DNA of 64,000 nt from Tenrec ecaudatus (Eukaryota > Chordata > Mammalia > Afrosoricida > Tenrecidae), in contig NC_134539.1 of assembly GCF_050624435.1 (NCBI RefSeq), forward strand, positions 43,370,001-43,434,000, given 5' to 3'. Below, piece after piece: positions 11,078-22,732 of the stretch. Made by a program: the position numbers and the translations under genes. Within the stretch, counting starts at the first letter, position 1, and each line of letters begins with the position of its first letter. The notes beneath the pieces were generated by a model. It worked only from the letters and a program-made list of their open reading frames with translations. It was not told the DNA's origin and ran no database searches.

Positions 11078-11303
11078 CGAAAACAAAACAAACCAAACAA
11101 CCAAGTTCTCTGCCAATAAGTTAATGTAGACTCAGAGGGACCCTATAGGGCAGAGTAGAACTGACCTGTGGGTGTCTGAGGCTGTAACTCTTTACAGGAA
11201 TAAAAAGCCTTATCTTTCTCCTGTAGAAAGGTTGGTGGTTTTGAACATCTAACCTAGTGGTTAGCAGCCTAAAGTGTAATCAATATGATAACAGGGCTCC
11301 TAC
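11078..11303 (-). repeat. AfroSINE
   Basis: Plus-strand order 'gactcagagggaccctatag', 'ggcagagtagaactgacctg', 'gaaaggttggtggttttga', 'agtggttagcagcc', 'acagggctcc' is the reverse complement of a full-length AfroSINE with its tRNA-like head at the right. Confidence 0.93.
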
Positions 11304-11344
11304 TCATGTAAATGGTACCAAATTAAAAATGAAAACCAAACATG

Positions 11345-12055
11345 GCCAGCACTTTAGAAGTGATTCACATGTTCGATTATGGCTGCTTCCATGAGCATTG
11401 TTTGTGGATCCAAGGAAGACAAAATCCTTGACAACTTCAACCTTTTCTCCATGTATCATGATGTTACTTACTGGTCCAATTGTGAGGATTTGGGCCTTGT
11501 TTACATTGTTTCAATCCACACTGAAGGCTGCAATCCTTGATCTTCATCCGCAAGTGCGTCAATCCTCCTTACTTTGGGCAAGCAAGGTAGTGCTATCTGC
11601 ATATCCCAGGGGGTTCATGTCTTCCTCCAGTCCTAATATCACAGTTTTGCTCCTATAGTCCAGTTCCTCTGATGATTTTCTCAGCATACAGATTTGAATA
11701 AGTATGGTGAGAGGATACTACCCCATTCCACTTTTCTGCTGATTTTAAACCATGCATTATGCCCTTGTTCTGTTCGCACCACTGCCACTTGATCCATTTA
11801 TAGGTCATGCACAATGTCATGTTCTGCAATTCCCATTCTTCCCAAGGCTATCCAAGGGTCGTTATGATCCACACAGTTGAATGCCTAGACTGAGTCAAGT
11901 GAACATCTTTCTTGCATCTCTGCTTTCAGCCAAGATCCACCTGACATCAGCAATGGTATCTCTTTTTCAACTCACTCTTCTGAATCCAGCCTGAGCCTCT
12001 GGGAACTCCCTGTCAATGTGATACTGCAACCATGGTTGGATGATCTGTAACTCTA
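11345..12055 (-). pseudogene. RTE/BovB-type LINE, reverse transcriptase part
   Basis: On the minus strand this follows the RT region of the afrotherian RTE LINE (non-LTR retrotransposon copied by target-primed reverse transcription). Recognisable blocks in order: 'attgacagggagttcccaga', 'attgctgatgtcaggtgg', 'caactgtgtggatcataac', the catalytic block reading GYADSTTLLA where the family has YADD, and 'tccttggatccaca' near the right end of the ORF. The second catalytic Asp is now Ser, and there are several frameshifts and stops, so it is dead. Head, endonuclease and 3' tail are absent. Confidence 0.88.
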
Positions 12056-12545
12056 TAAAATCCACAGAGAAACTAGGAAGACACCACCCTAACCTGGTGG
12101 TAACATTGCCATCATTACTAATAAGACATAACGAAGTCACCTCCCTCTGACAGAATGAACTGAAATGGGAACAGCATCAGTATACTCTTGCCCCAAACAC
12201 ATAATATAAATTTAATCAGCAGAACGCCTCAAGTGAGCCCAAATGGAAAGACGGTCTAGAAAAGCACACAGTGTGATGGACAAAGGAAAAGGAAGAGCGA
12301 AGGCTTCCTGTGGGGACTAAGACGCCATGGCAACGTCAGGCAATTGGGCTTCTTGGATCGAAGTGAGTATTGGTAAACAAAAAGTAGTAGTAGCAGTAGA
12401 AGAGGAAGGAAAGGAAGACGATGATAATGATAGTGGCAACACTAGTGAAATTGAAGTGAGTTCAAGCCTGCAAATTAGAAAACACTATTGTTTGAATGTT
12501 AGTTTTTCATTAATTTCCAGAAGAAAAGAAAATAGCAACAATTAA

Positions 12546-12900
12546 TGTCTGTCTGGGTTCTCCAGAGAATCAGAATCATTAGAAGGTGTGTGTGTCAATT
12601 TTTACTGATAAGTAGTTTTTTTTTAAGAAAGAGGCCTATCCAGTAGTGGAGACTGACAAGTATGGAGTTTGTTGAAGAGAGCTGGAAACTGGACATTCAG
12701 GCAGGAGTTGATACTGCGGTTTGGGGGCAGAATTTCTTCTCTAGAAAACCTGTTGCCCTTAATACCTTTTAACTGATAGGGTGAAGCCCGTCCCCATTAT
12801 TGAGGTTGATCACCATTACTTAAAATCAATTGACTGTCAATGTTAACTATATTGACACAGTGTCTTTGCCATTAGTGGAGATATGAAACCTGTCATCAGA
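12546..12900 (-). repeat. MLT2-type ERVL LTR fragment
   Basis: Plus strand begins 'tgtctgggttctccagagaa' and continues with 'attcaggcaggagttgatac', 'ggcagaatttcttctctag', 'aactgatagggtgaagccc'. This is the reverse complement of the common MLT2 LTR (…TCTCTGGAGAACCC). The far end is degraded. Confidence 0.8.
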
Positions 12901-13003
12901 TGAATACACTGCTGTTTTGTGCTAGAAGGCACTGTGATTTATAATAGGAATGAGCTGCACATCCACTATCCTTCAATTCTACCTTTCCACAACTTTTTGA
13001 AGG

Positions 13004-13039
13004 ATACACACACACACACACATACACACACACACACAT
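13004..13039. repeat. (CA)n microsatellite
   Basis: About 17 CA units with one T interruption. Confidence 0.95.
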
Positions 13040-13045
13040 TCATTC

Positions 13046-13165
13046 CCATCTTACAGATAAGAAAAATTCCCATCTTACAACTGATGAACAGCAGAGCTGG
13101 GAAGCAAACTTAGGCAGTTTGGCGATCAGAGTCCATGTTTAGCCTCAGTCCTTTCTTGCCTCTGT
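13046..13165 (-). repeat. MIR SINE fragment
   Basis: 'cccatcttacagataagaaa' followed by 'cagagctgggaagcaaac' and 'cgatcagagtccatg' is the reverse complement of the MIR body. Confidence 0.65.
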
Positions 13166-13690
13166 AGCAGGGTTCCTTCAAGGGTGTCACGGGTGCATTT
13201 CTTGGCCCCGGGTCTTTGCACAACTGACTAACTCAAGCAGTATTTCCCACTGTCTTCAGAGTGGGTTCTGAGCCAAGGCCTGCCTTCCTTCCCGGCTGGG
13301 ATGTCCTTTGCAAAGGAGTCTTTTCTGAGATTCTAAAATAGAAGCTTGGGTCTCTGTCTTCTCACAGAAAGTATCGAGATCTATATTTATCCCTCTTCCA
13401 GAAGCTGAGGAACCCAGTTCATGCTAATTGCAGTTTACCAACCAAGCTGATTCTTAACCCCATGAATATTTTTGCCATTGAATGTGCCTACAACTTGTGA
13501 AAATGAACAAATGGCAAACTGCTCTGCTCTTTTTGCTTCCCACACATGATTATATTTTGTTCCCTATTAACTCTGCAGTTGCACCATGGGCCTCAGAGTT
13601 ATGACCAGGCTGAAAACAGCATGCACTTGGGGTTTGTTTATACACACATTTCAGGGATGAGAGAAGCTGACCTCATACTGCTAGAAATTA
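13166..13690. other. No recognised feature
   Basis: Moderately GC-balanced single-copy-looking sequence. It could hold a conserved non-coding element, but nothing in the sequence alone shows that. Confidence 0.4.
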
Positions 13691-13694
13691 GGTT

Positions 13695-13904
13695 TTCAGT
13701 ACCATCTGGTCGTGCTGTGGGTTAGGCATTGAGCAGCTAACTCCAAGGTGAGTGATTCAAACCCATCAGCTCCTTAGAAGGAGAAAATGAATCTGTTCCC
13801 ATAAAGATTTACAAACTCAGAAGCCAAAAAAAAAAAAAGGGGAAATTCGACTCTATCCTATAGGGTTGTTATGAGTCAGAATCCACTTGATGGCAGTGAA
13901 CAGT
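13695..13904 (+). repeat. AfroSINE
   Basis: 'gtgctgtgggttaggcattg', 'gtgagtgattcaaacccatc', 'cataaagatttacaaactc', then 'tcctatagggttgttatgag' and 'tccacttgatggcagtgaac'. A short A-run sits inside the body at about 13828. Confidence 0.92.
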
Positions 13905-14399
13905 AGCTCAAGTTCAATGTGCTTTGAGTTTTAGGAACAAAAGAAGCCTGAAGAGGCAGGATGAGGCCTGCAATGTGCAAATCTCAAAGGGCCACCTTCA
14001 CAGAATGAGCAGGTTCATTGTCATGAAGGGAAACAGTGCCTTTGCTCAATTCTCCTGGCCCTTTGTCACCATACAGTTTTCAGTTTTCTTAAAATGTCTT
14101 TCTAACGAGCTCCCATGATTGTCCTGTGTCCTTTGAGAAAATCTATCAAGATTACCTCCTTGGAATCCCAAAACACCGTCTCCATCACCCTTTGAACGGA
14201 CCTTTCTGTTTTGAATTTGACCCAACAAGTCTTCTCAGGAATCACTGTTTTGATTGGACCTTTTTAGCAAGAAACCCTAACAAGGCTAAGACAAGAATAT
14301 GACTGGGAGAACATGTCAGTCTCTGTTCTGATGACAGACATGTTTAAACGTGTTTTGTTAGGAATAAAACCATATGTAGAAAAACACTTTGACTTTACT

Positions 14400-14560
14400 C
14401 TTTATTCATTAATTTCAAAAAACGTCATTAAAAGTTTAAAAAAACTTTCACAATTACGAAAAACTAGAATAACTAATTAAATGTACCTATCATCTAGGTC
14501 TCCAATTGTCAACATTCTGCAAAAAGTGCTCTATAAACTCATAGCCCTTTCTCACACACA
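14400..14560. repeat. Possible old L1 3' segment
   Basis: 'gtacctatcatctaggtctc' and 'caattgtcaacattctgc' recall a frequent old L1-associated segment (catccacccagattcaacaattgttaacattttgcc). Orientation is not settled. Confidence 0.4.
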
Positions 14561-14676
14561 AACACATGTTTTGCTGAGCCATTTCAAAGGAATGGATAGA
14601 TTTCATGTGACAGGTCTCACTGGGCCAGAAAGTTGAAGAATGTCTAGTCGAGAGCTAGTGGTATGTCCTTCCTCCA

Positions 14677-14752
14677 TTCCTTCCTTCCTTCCTTCCTTCC
14701 TTCCTTCCTTCCTTCCTTCCTTCCTTCCTTCCTTCCTTCCTTCCTTCCTTCC
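14677..14752. repeat. (TTCC)n microsatellite
   Basis: About 19 almost perfect TTCC units. It creates a spurious frame of repeated Phe-Leu-Pro-Ser. Confidence 0.97.
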
Positions 14753-15044
14753 TCCCCTCCTGCCCCGGCCCCCTCTCATTCTTTTATTCTTTCTTTCTAG
14801 TTGGAAAGCTATCAGGCTTAGTTAATGCTAGTCACACGAGGGCAGACTACTAAGGGTTGAACATGTAATAATAGCATCGTAGAACGTGAATCCTGGAATG
14901 CACTCCACTTTCTAGTTCCAGCCTCTCTTTCTTCTCCTTCTCCTTCCTTCCTGACCCCATGCTTAGTTAAATTGGTTGGTTCCCCAGCCAGAGGACATGC
15001 TAGGTGCATTCCCATCTTTGTCCTATTCATAATTTTGTCTCCAC

Positions 15045-15180
15045 TTGGTTTTCTTTCCTTGTTTGTTCTTCCCACCACCTTTCTCTTACTTCCTCATATC
15101 CAAGTATTCCCCATTTTCAAGGTCTAATCCAATGGCACCTTCTTCAAGAATGCTGTCCCAGGACACTCTTGAAAAGAGTG
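15045..15180 (+). repeat. Possible L2 fragment
   Basis: 'aaggtctaatccaatggcac' and 'cttcttcaagaatgctgtcc' parallel the L2 blocks for AGGTCTCAACTCAAATGTCACC and CTCCAGGAAGCCTTCCC. Only one short piece is recognisable. Confidence 0.45.
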
Positions 15181-15940
15181 ATAAGCAAATCTTACTGGGA
15201 ATTCCAGTCAAGATATGGAAAGGGAGGGGGGCATATGTATTTCACAGAAGGCAATTGCATGTACGTTGGTGGGTAAGCTGGGTGGGGCAAACTTTTATTG
15301 GGAAAAAGTGCTTACTTATATACAACCCAAAGGGAGAATATGACTATTTTTATGTTCCTAATGGAATATTTTAAACTAGTTTCTGTCCAGCCCTTGGTGA
15401 CCAAGGCAATAGGCTACTGGGACTTTAGGCTCTGTTCTTTCAAGGTACACAACATCCTTTAGATGTCACGCCAGCAAAATTCAATATGGAAACCCCGATA
15501 AGTGAACTGAGACTGATCTCAAACTGACCTGTACCAGATGCAAGGAACCAAAATTCCCCCATAGCTTTTAGACTAAAATATCCTAGTATGAGAAGAAGCA
15601 GATGACTGCTTTCCCAAGGCCACGAATTAGTGGTTATTGGACTTTGGTTAAACCTCTGGCTTTGAGGCTGCCTGGGACTACCATATATGTACTATTTTAA
15701 TGCCCTTCCTTCTTTCTAATGACATGTATCAGTCTGGTAGGCATGGTACTGCCCACTCCCATTGTTCATGTATATAGTGTCCAGTCACTTAAGATTTTAA
15801 TCTGAACAAGTCAACAATTCATGTAATGCATGGATTGTGGTCTGAAGCCAGCCTATACATGTATAATTACCTATTCTCAACAGTATTTTAAATTCTATAC
15901 CATTGTCTAAATTAATGACACCATCAATAGAATTACCTTA
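15181..15940. other. No recognised feature
   Basis: AT-rich. It may be an upstream part of the L1 3' region that follows, but I cannot align it. Confidence 0.35.
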
Positions 15941-15944
15941 ACCC

Positions 15945-16335
15945 CAAGGGGATACTCGATAGTGTTCTCTCATAAAACGATAATGATGTCTCTAAAGTGG
16001 ACTAGAGACATATAAACCATGGCTACATGAATGGATTTGGAGTTTGTAATTAATTCCAGCCCTAATTTTAAAATAATTCGTTTTTATGATTAGCTCTGCT
16101 TGATACCCTCATGATGAGATCACTGAAGATCTGAGTGCTATAACAAAGTGTGCTGAAGAAACCAGATTGTGCCTGGCTATCAGAAAGAATAGTGTCTGTA
16201 GTCTTAAAAGCTTGTCTTAAAACAAGCAGCCATCGAAATGAGGCAGAAACTAAATCCACAAGGAAGCAGCACGCCAGCCTATGTGATCTAAGGATTGTAA
16301 ATAATAAAATCCAAATCTGCTGGAGGGAATGGCTT
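15945..16335 (+). repeat. Diverged lineage L1-like 3' UTR
   Basis: 'agtgtctgtagtcttaaaag', CTTG, 'caagcagccatcgaaatgag' and 'cacgccagcctatgtgatct' repeat the order of the copy at 21020-21110 (GTCTTAAAAGCTTG...AAGTAGCCATCTAGC...CAGCCTGTGTGGTCACGAG). It stops before the G-rich tract and AATAAA end. Confidence 0.65.
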
Positions 16336-16699
16336 TAGAACTTAAATTCTGAAGACTTGGTTTGCAAATGGCTATGGCTGAAAATGGAAGCTCCAAATTG
16401 ACCCCTAGGGTCCCCGAATGGATTAAACCCCCAAGGAACCCCCTGGCCCGTGTCTCGGGATGTGAATAGCGTTCCTAGCAGACATCGCATTGTAAAGTCA
16501 GTGATGGCAACTACAGTTAGGTTAAAATGTAACACCTTATCATTTGTTCACCATTTTGACTCATCTTAAAATTGTTTCAGTGTCTCATATTTTTACTTGA
16601 CGTTTTTCTATGTTGTGTCTTGTCATTATTTTTGGTTTTGTTTGTTTTGTAGGGTCTTCTGTATGAAATCCAGGAAAGGTAAATCTATAGAGAGAGTAA

Positions 16700-16890
16700 C
16701 TAGATTAATAATTACCTAAGCACATGGCAGGGGAGTGTGGGAGCAAATGCAGAACTAACAATAGTGAATATGAGAAGAAAATATTTTGAAATTGATTTGG
16801 TGGTAATGATTACACAGTTCATCTTAATATGATTGGACAGGTAAACTGTATGACATGTGAAATATATGCCAATAAAATGATTTTAAATAA
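16700..16890 (+). repeat. Old L1 3' end
   Basis: 'gatttggtggtaatgattac', 'acagttcatctta', 'aaactgtatgacatgtgaaa', then 'gccaataaaatgattttaaa' is the general ending of old mammalian L1 (a '(tgg)tgatggttacac...' block, then AATAAA and an A-rich tail). Confidence 0.75.
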
Positions 16891-16949
16891 AGAATCCAGT
16901 TTCTTCCCTTTAAAACACTCTATGAATTTTGTTGATGTTGAGTACCCCC

Positions 16950-17165
16950 CATGTCCATTTCCTCTTACCCACAATATAGATATATTATTTATTGCTCTGA
17001 GCTCCCATTTATTGTGTCTATAGTGCTTTTGTGGTCCTCACCACTTCTTATTTATTTGTTTGATAATATATCTTCTACTTTATATTATAAGCTTTTTGAA
17101 TGTAGCTGCCTTAGCTTGTTGGTCTTTATATTTCCAAGGGTGCCTTATATTTGTGAACTGTGTAA
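16950..17165 (+). repeat. L2-like 3' fragment
   Basis: 'ttatttatttgtttgataat' followed by 'ataagctttttgaatgtagc' has the L2 3' order (TTATTTATTTGTTTAT...TAAGCTCCTTGAGGG). Confidence 0.55.
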
Positions 17166-18200
17166 GTACTGCCACTTGCGTCTACCTTTTCCAATACACC
17201 AGCTTCTGGCTTGAAGGGCTGGGGAAAGCCAGAGAATAGAACCTGGGACCCTGAGAGACGGCTTCAGAGGGTACCACTGTGGAGGTTATTGTGCTGTTGC
17301 TGCCACCTAGTCCAGTGGAGCCACCGTGAGAGTACCAGCGTCCACTTCACGGGCCTGAGGGCTGGCCGATGGGATGGACTCTTGGACCTCTCTGACAGAC
17401 TGGGTTCTCCATGCAATTAGAAATTAGAAAGAATAAAGAGACCAATTCACAGATACTTACACCCTTTATGAGGTTAATGTCCCCTGGTCCTGATTGCCAA
17501 CATCTGACTGGCATGTTAAGCAGGTTATAAAAGTGCGAGAAAGAAGAGCGGCAGCAGCTGCTCTTTTGCTGTGGAATCCATTCAGGATATAAATTTTTTG
17601 CTGAGATATTTATTGTAAAATAGCATTTCCCCCCCTCTTACTTTTATTTTTAGCCAGCATTACCCCAGCATCTGTTCTACCTCGCCTGAGAAATGTGTTG
17701 GAATGGGGGTGAGAGGAATGTACTTACAAAAGTGGGGAAAGCTTCTGCAGGGTGTGAGGAGACAGGCAACAAGTCCTCCTCTAATCAGACTGAGGATCCT
17801 GGGAGGAGCTTGCTTCCTTCTGCCTGACTCTCACATTTGCCGATGCCAGAGCCTTGAAAGACAGAAGAGAGATTCAGATTGTATAGTGATAGCCCCATCA
17901 AGTGCTTGCCTAACATTTGCTTGACTTCCAGTGATGGGGATCTCATTACCTCACAAGTTAACTTCAAAGGAGAAATGAAAGTGGCTTTCTGGATCTTATT
18001 TTAAGTAACTAACACCCAGTGTAAGAACTACTCTGGGTCATAGGCAGAGGCAATTCATAGGCTTGCATGGAAAGAGCCACCATTTCCTTATTCTGTCTGG
18101 CTTTATTCCTCAGCCCACCCCAGCATCGATAACTTGGTTTGTAATCAGAACTTGTTACTAAACTAAACTGGATGGTTTTGTTTGATCTTATTAGCAATTT
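17166..18200. other. Unassigned; GC-richer patch at 17210-17420
   Basis: 17210-17420 is richer in GC than its surroundings and open for 69 codons on plus, but shows no domain, splice sites or family. 17915-17980 ('ttccagtgatggggatctca') recalls an old CR1/L3-like LINE segment. Nothing else is seen. Confidence 0.35.
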
Positions 18201-18204
18201 AAAA

Positions 18205-19130
18205 CCCCATATAACACCTGGACAGAAACTTCAGGGTTCCTGGTATGCTATCTTACTACCTATCCTCTACGGTATCTCTATCATTCCTCAATGACTATGC
18301 AGAACTCACAAACAAAAGTCATGATTCAAGAGTTTATTAAGGAAGTGAACAAGTTATAAGGCCAGTGAAAATTCTCAGGGGTGAGTTTACAAAGATCCAT
18401 CCAGTCGGCTAATAAATGCCCAAAGGGCATACCACTCTGCTATAAGCTTCACACCAAGGGCATTCAGTTTAGGCTCCATGTGCCAGCAAACCCAGCGCCC
18501 TGACTGAACTGTCTAGAGGCAGCCTCAGGCCAGACCCCTCAGCTCAGCTTCCAAGGGCGAGGAAGCATGCAATCTCCCCAATTAAGAGTCCAGAGGTACC
18601 CCACTCTGAAAGCTCGGCTTCCAATTAAGAGTCCAGAGGTACCACACTCTGAAAGGCAGCCTTCTGTAGAGAAGCACTTGGCTCTCCTGGCTCTGTGGCC
18701 TGGAAAGTCCCTTGCTCTGTGCTGTGCTCTGGCTCCTGGTTCTGCTGCGGCTCCTCTGGTGCTGTAGCTGTCGTCCAGATCCAGGAGGTCCATTGCACAG
18801 GGATCTTGGGTCCAGAGAACGGGCTCTACTCTTGGCTCTTGGATGACCAGACGTCCCGCTTTTTTCGGGACAGTCCCGCTTTTTAACAATTTCCCCCTCT
18901 TCAAGCGGCATTTTAAAAAAGTCCCGATTTTTGGAAAGAATGCATGACAAGCTAGGTTATATGGTGTCCGGCTGCCATGTGGCTATTTCGCTAGGATATG
19001 AGTTTTATCAATGGTGTCCCGCTGGTGTCCCACTTTACCAATGTTAAATCTGGTCACCTTACTGAGATCCCCACTCCTGTTTCTCAGAGGGGTCATTTTA
19101 TACACAGCAGGATGACGCTATAGGGAATTC
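18205..19130 (-). repeat. Antisense LTR, interrupted by a MITE
   Basis: On the minus strand: a TATA-like 'gtgtataaaatgacccctc' at about 19095, a GC-rich body (18780-18500), a polyadenylation signal in 'cttccttaataaactcttg' near 18340, and a short AT-rich end. This promoter, body, poly(A), tail order is that of a retroviral LTR. It holds an internal direct duplication of about 38 bp (AAGAGTCCAGAGGTACC, twice, 18580-18655) and is split by a small element at 18841-19058. Family unknown; ends not fixed. Confidence 0.55.
18841..19058. mobile_element. Small inverted-repeat DNA element (MITE)
   Basis: A 218-bp unit with imperfect terminal inverted repeats GGATGACCAGA and TCTGGTCACC. The interior repeats the word GTCCCG at least four times and includes a hairpin-forming GTCCCG-T-run-CGGGAC at 18854-18872. 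It is inserted in the LTR body and has no coding capacity. I cannot name the superfamily; no convincing target duplication is visible (flanks CTT and TTA). Confidence 0.6.
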
Positions 19131-20335
19131 TATCTCAATTACTCACAGGTGAATCTTGCATCTTCCTCCACCTTCTTACCAGACCCATGCAGGCAAAAGT
19201 TGTTTGGTGAGCTTTAAAAGTTTTGGCTAGGAGAGCCGCTGTAAATTTATCAAGATATGTGTTCTGACTCTCCCACAAAACAATCTACAGTGGACTGTGT
19301 TTCACATGTTCGAACCATATAAAACAAAGTATTCTGGGGGGGCGGGTAATCAGAGATGATTTAGGAAGAATGAAGAGATAATTGTACTAGGAACCTGAGA
19401 CAGATGATTGGAATTAGGCATAAAATTTAGCCCAATATTGCAACAAATTAAGGCAAAAATAAAAACAGTGAGCCTTATGGCTTTTATTTAGTAGAAAAAA
19501 TAAAACCATTTAGTTGGTAAGCTTTGTTTGAAAAGAATTTATAGCGTAATAAATAGCTTAATAAATCCACTTACTTATGTTCTATCTGATCCTACTGAAA
19601 ATAAGCTGTGTGGGGGTTAGGAACCATGTCTGTCTTGTTCATTCTTCTATCTCTTGTTGTGAATATACTGTTGGCATTTATAGATATTCAAAATAGTTTC
19701 TGGCCAAATCTACAAAACATTAGCTTCAGTTGATTACAAGGTCACTTGGAATAAAACATTATGAAATAAAAATCAAAAACCAGAATGAGTGGAAATGGAC
19801 AATAAAAATGAAGTATGATAGTTTATTCACTTGAAGCATATAAAGAACACAAAAGGAGTTCCTATGAAAATCAAAGATTTTGGCTCTAGCTGAACTTTGC
19901 ATTTGATGCTGAGTTTGTGGTGACAAGAGTGAAAAAGAAGTTGTTATCACCATCGTGGATTTTGTGACCCAATCACCTGAGTCGCAGGAAGCAAACTTTT
20001 TCCTAACACTGTTGTGAAAGACATTTCTCCTGTAGAACCCTGTGAGAGTGTGTGGACTGTGGTGGACAATGCTCGTATTTCTATGGCAAATGCTGTTAAT
20101 AGCTTTTCCTTGTTGCATGGGGAGAGATAGCAGAGGGACCACAGGGACATGCAGCTCAGTCTGTGAAGAGGTGCATCTCACGATTCCACACGGGGGGTCA
20201 TAAGGAAATAGAGAAACATGGTCTTCGGCTACGCTCTTGCAGGTCTTGTTATTTTGCCCTATCCATTTGAAGATTATTCAAGATTGGCCTTTAGAAGAAG
20301 GAAAAACAACGACTAGAATGGACTAGGGCCCACTC
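19131..20335. other. No recognised feature
   Basis: AT-rich. A 140-codon frame on the minus strand (20181-19759) has no domain or family resemblance and low-complexity ends. I treat it as chance. Confidence 0.4.
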
Positions 20336-20739
20336 TTGGGGCACTAATTATGCTGGGCACTGTTATTCTGACTCTATCAAGGTGAATTTGTTTTAATGGA
20401 TCATAAAGGACCGACTAACTGGAAGTTACTGGATGTTATGACACCCAAGAACTGAATGATCCACCTAAGTATTGTTTTAGGCTTGATTCTTTTAGTAGAT
20501 GCTGAGTCAGTTCCTTGAATGTAAGTAACTTACTTAGGAACTGATCCTGGGAAGCTCTTGAGGGAATGCCGAAAGTGAGGCAGAGTGGGAGAAAATCTAT
20601 GGCGTGCTTGTTATCACTCGGTTTGCCATCGTGGGCAACTGGTATGATCCTGGTGGAGACCTCTGAGGAGGACTATGGGACTTTAATTATGATTGTACTA
20701 CTGTGAGTCAGGGACTCTGGAGTTTGTATGCATGGACTC

Positions 20740-21818
20740 CCATCCCTTAGTGGATGCGGGTTGCCTTGAGGAATTTAGTCTCTAGGACTCCTAGGCTATC
20801 CTTTCCATGTGCTGGGACAGTCCTTCTATATGTGAGAATGTGCTCCAGTAGAGAAGCAGGTGCTTCATGTTGGGACAGATAACATGCAAGGAAATTCAGG
20901 TGAACTTGAGAATTGAAGAAATTTGGAATGGCCAATCATCCAGGATTTCCTAGTACCAAGAAACCTAGACTCTAGCACCCATGGGACAAAAATGGGGAAT
21001 GTCAAAGGATACAGTGTCTGGGGTCTTAAAAGCTTGAAAGTAAACAAGTAGCCATCTAGCTCAGAAGCAACAAAGCCCACATGAAGAAGCACAGCAGCCT
21101 GTGTGGTCACGAGTTATCGAAAGGATCAGGTATCAGACATCAAGGAACAAAAAAACATATCATTGTGAATGAGGGTGAGTGCAGATTGAGGCCCCAAAGC
21201 CCATCTGTAGGCAACTGGACATTCCCTTACAGAAGGGTCTCAGGGAGGAGATGAGCCAGTCAGGGTGTAGTGTAGCGCCTATGAAACATACAACTTTCTT
21301 CTAGTTCTTTAATTCGTCCCCCCCACCCCAATATCATGATCCTAATTCTACCTTACAAATCTGGCTATACCAGAGGATGTACACTGGTACAGACAGGAAC
21401 TAGAAACACAGGGTATCCAGGGCAGATGATCCATTTAGGACCAGTGGTGTGAGTGGCGATACTGGGAGGGTGGAGGGAAGATGGGGTAGAAAGGAGGAAC
21501 TGATTACAAGGATCTACATATGGCTTCCACTTTGGGGGACAGACAGCAGAGAAGTGGGTGAAGGGAGATGTCAGACAGTGTAAGATATGTCAAAATAATA
21601 ATAATTTATAGGCTGTTGGGGTTCATGAGGGAGAGGGAAGTGGGGAGGGAGAGGGAAAAAAATGAGTAGTTGGTACCAAGGAGTCAAGTACAAAGCAGAT
21701 GTTTTGAGAATGATGATGGCAACGAATACACAGGTGTGCTTGACAAAATGGATGTATATATGGATTGTAATAAGAGTTGTATGAGCCCCCAATAAAGTGA
21801 TTTTTTTTAAAAAGGCAA
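20740..21818 (+). mobile_element. Lineage-specific L1-like 3' UTR, longest copy
   Basis: Ordered blocks: 'ttgggacagataacatgcaa', GGGGTCTTAAAAGCTTGAAA, 'agtagccatctagctcagaa', 'gagatgagccagtcagggtg', 'atcatgatcctaattctacc', 'gaaacacagggtatccaggg', a G-rich purine tract at 21626-21660, GAGAATGATGATGGCAACG and the terminal CCCCCAATAAAGTGATT plus A-rich tail. A long 3' UTR with a G-rich purine tract and AATAAA is the layout of mammalian L1. The coding body is lost by 5' truncation. Confidence 0.88.
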
Positions 21819-21863
21819 TGTCCTAGGCAAACCAGGGCAGTTGGTTGCCTTAGATAACAATCA

Positions 21864-22010
21864 GTGGCCATCAAATTGATTCCAAAGCACAGTGAACCCA
21901 ACACCCCATTGGCTTTTCAAGGACTGATATTTCAAAAGCAGATAGCTGGGTCATTTTCTTTCTGAGCCACATTTGGGCAGCTTTCAAAACACTAACCTTC
22001 CAGCTAGAAG
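21864..22010 (-). repeat. AfroSINE, diverged
   Basis: 'agtggccatcaaattgattc' and 'caaaacactaaccttccagc' bracket the reverse-complement body of the SINE. Several blocks are eroded. Confidence 0.7.
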
Positions 22011-22012
22011 GT

Positions 22013-22662
22013 TTCATGGACTGAATTGTGCCCCCCTCCCCAAATATAGGTTTGTGGGTCTAGACCATGGTTTCCAGTGGTTTGGCAGTTATGTAATGAT
22101 GTCATGTAGCAGTTATATAATGATGGAATCATCCTTCATAATTAGAGATCTCACACAAGCAGTCCAGATTTGACTGGGGAAGAAGGGGAGGTGCAACACC
22201 CTTATGTAGATCACAGTCTTGATCCCATGTAAGGAAAGTAGGGTGGGAATCAATACCCTCCATGAGGTCCATGCTCTGATCTTCTGTAAGGGGAATTTCC
22301 CTAGGCTGTGGACTGCACCAGCTTCTATCTTAGAAGAGATAGAAGAAGGAAGAAAGGAGTAGTAAGAGGAACTACTTAGAGCCATCAACAAAGAAGAGAG
22401 AGTGGAGCAAATCCTTTAGACCCGGGTTCCCTCTGCTGGGAATTTCCTAAACCCAGAGTGAGACACACGGAAATCTCACCAAGGTCACGGATGTTAAAGG
22501 CAAAGGCCTTCCCCCAGAGGCAACACATTGAGGAAGCTTTCCCTCAAGCCGGCACTCTGAGTTCAGCTTCTAGGTTTCTGAACTGTGAAAGAATATATTT
22601 ATGTTTGCTAACACCATCTACTTGTGGAATTTCTCTTATAGAAGCACTAGGTGACACAGAGT
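22013..22662 (+). repeat. ERVL-MaLR-like LTR
   Basis: 'catggactgaattgtgcccc', 'aaggggaatttccctaggct', 'gactgcaccagcttctatct', 'aagagatagaagaaggaag', 'agacccgggttccctctgc', 'gtgaaagaatatatttatgt' and a close 'gaagcactaggtgacacaga' give a MaLR-like LTR order (GAATTGTGYCCCCC start, ...TAGATGACTAAGACA end). No internal region is attached and no target duplication could be fixed. Confidence 0.7.
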
Positions 22663-22732
22663 AGTCAATCACATGAACTGTTTTCCGTAATCGGTGTCTC
22701 CTTCCTAAACAGGTATTTTTTTAAAAACCCAA

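Noticed and set aside
14640..14825. 61-codon frame with repeated Phe-Leu-Pro-Ser
   Set aside because: Artefact of the (TTCC)n microsatellite.
18539..18950. Two overlapping minus frames of 121-122 codons rich in Arg and Ser
   Set aside because: Both fall in the antisense LTR and contain its internal duplication; the frames run into the MITE. Not a gene.
19759..20181. 140-codon minus frame
   Set aside because: AT-rich, low-complexity C-terminus, no family resemblance.
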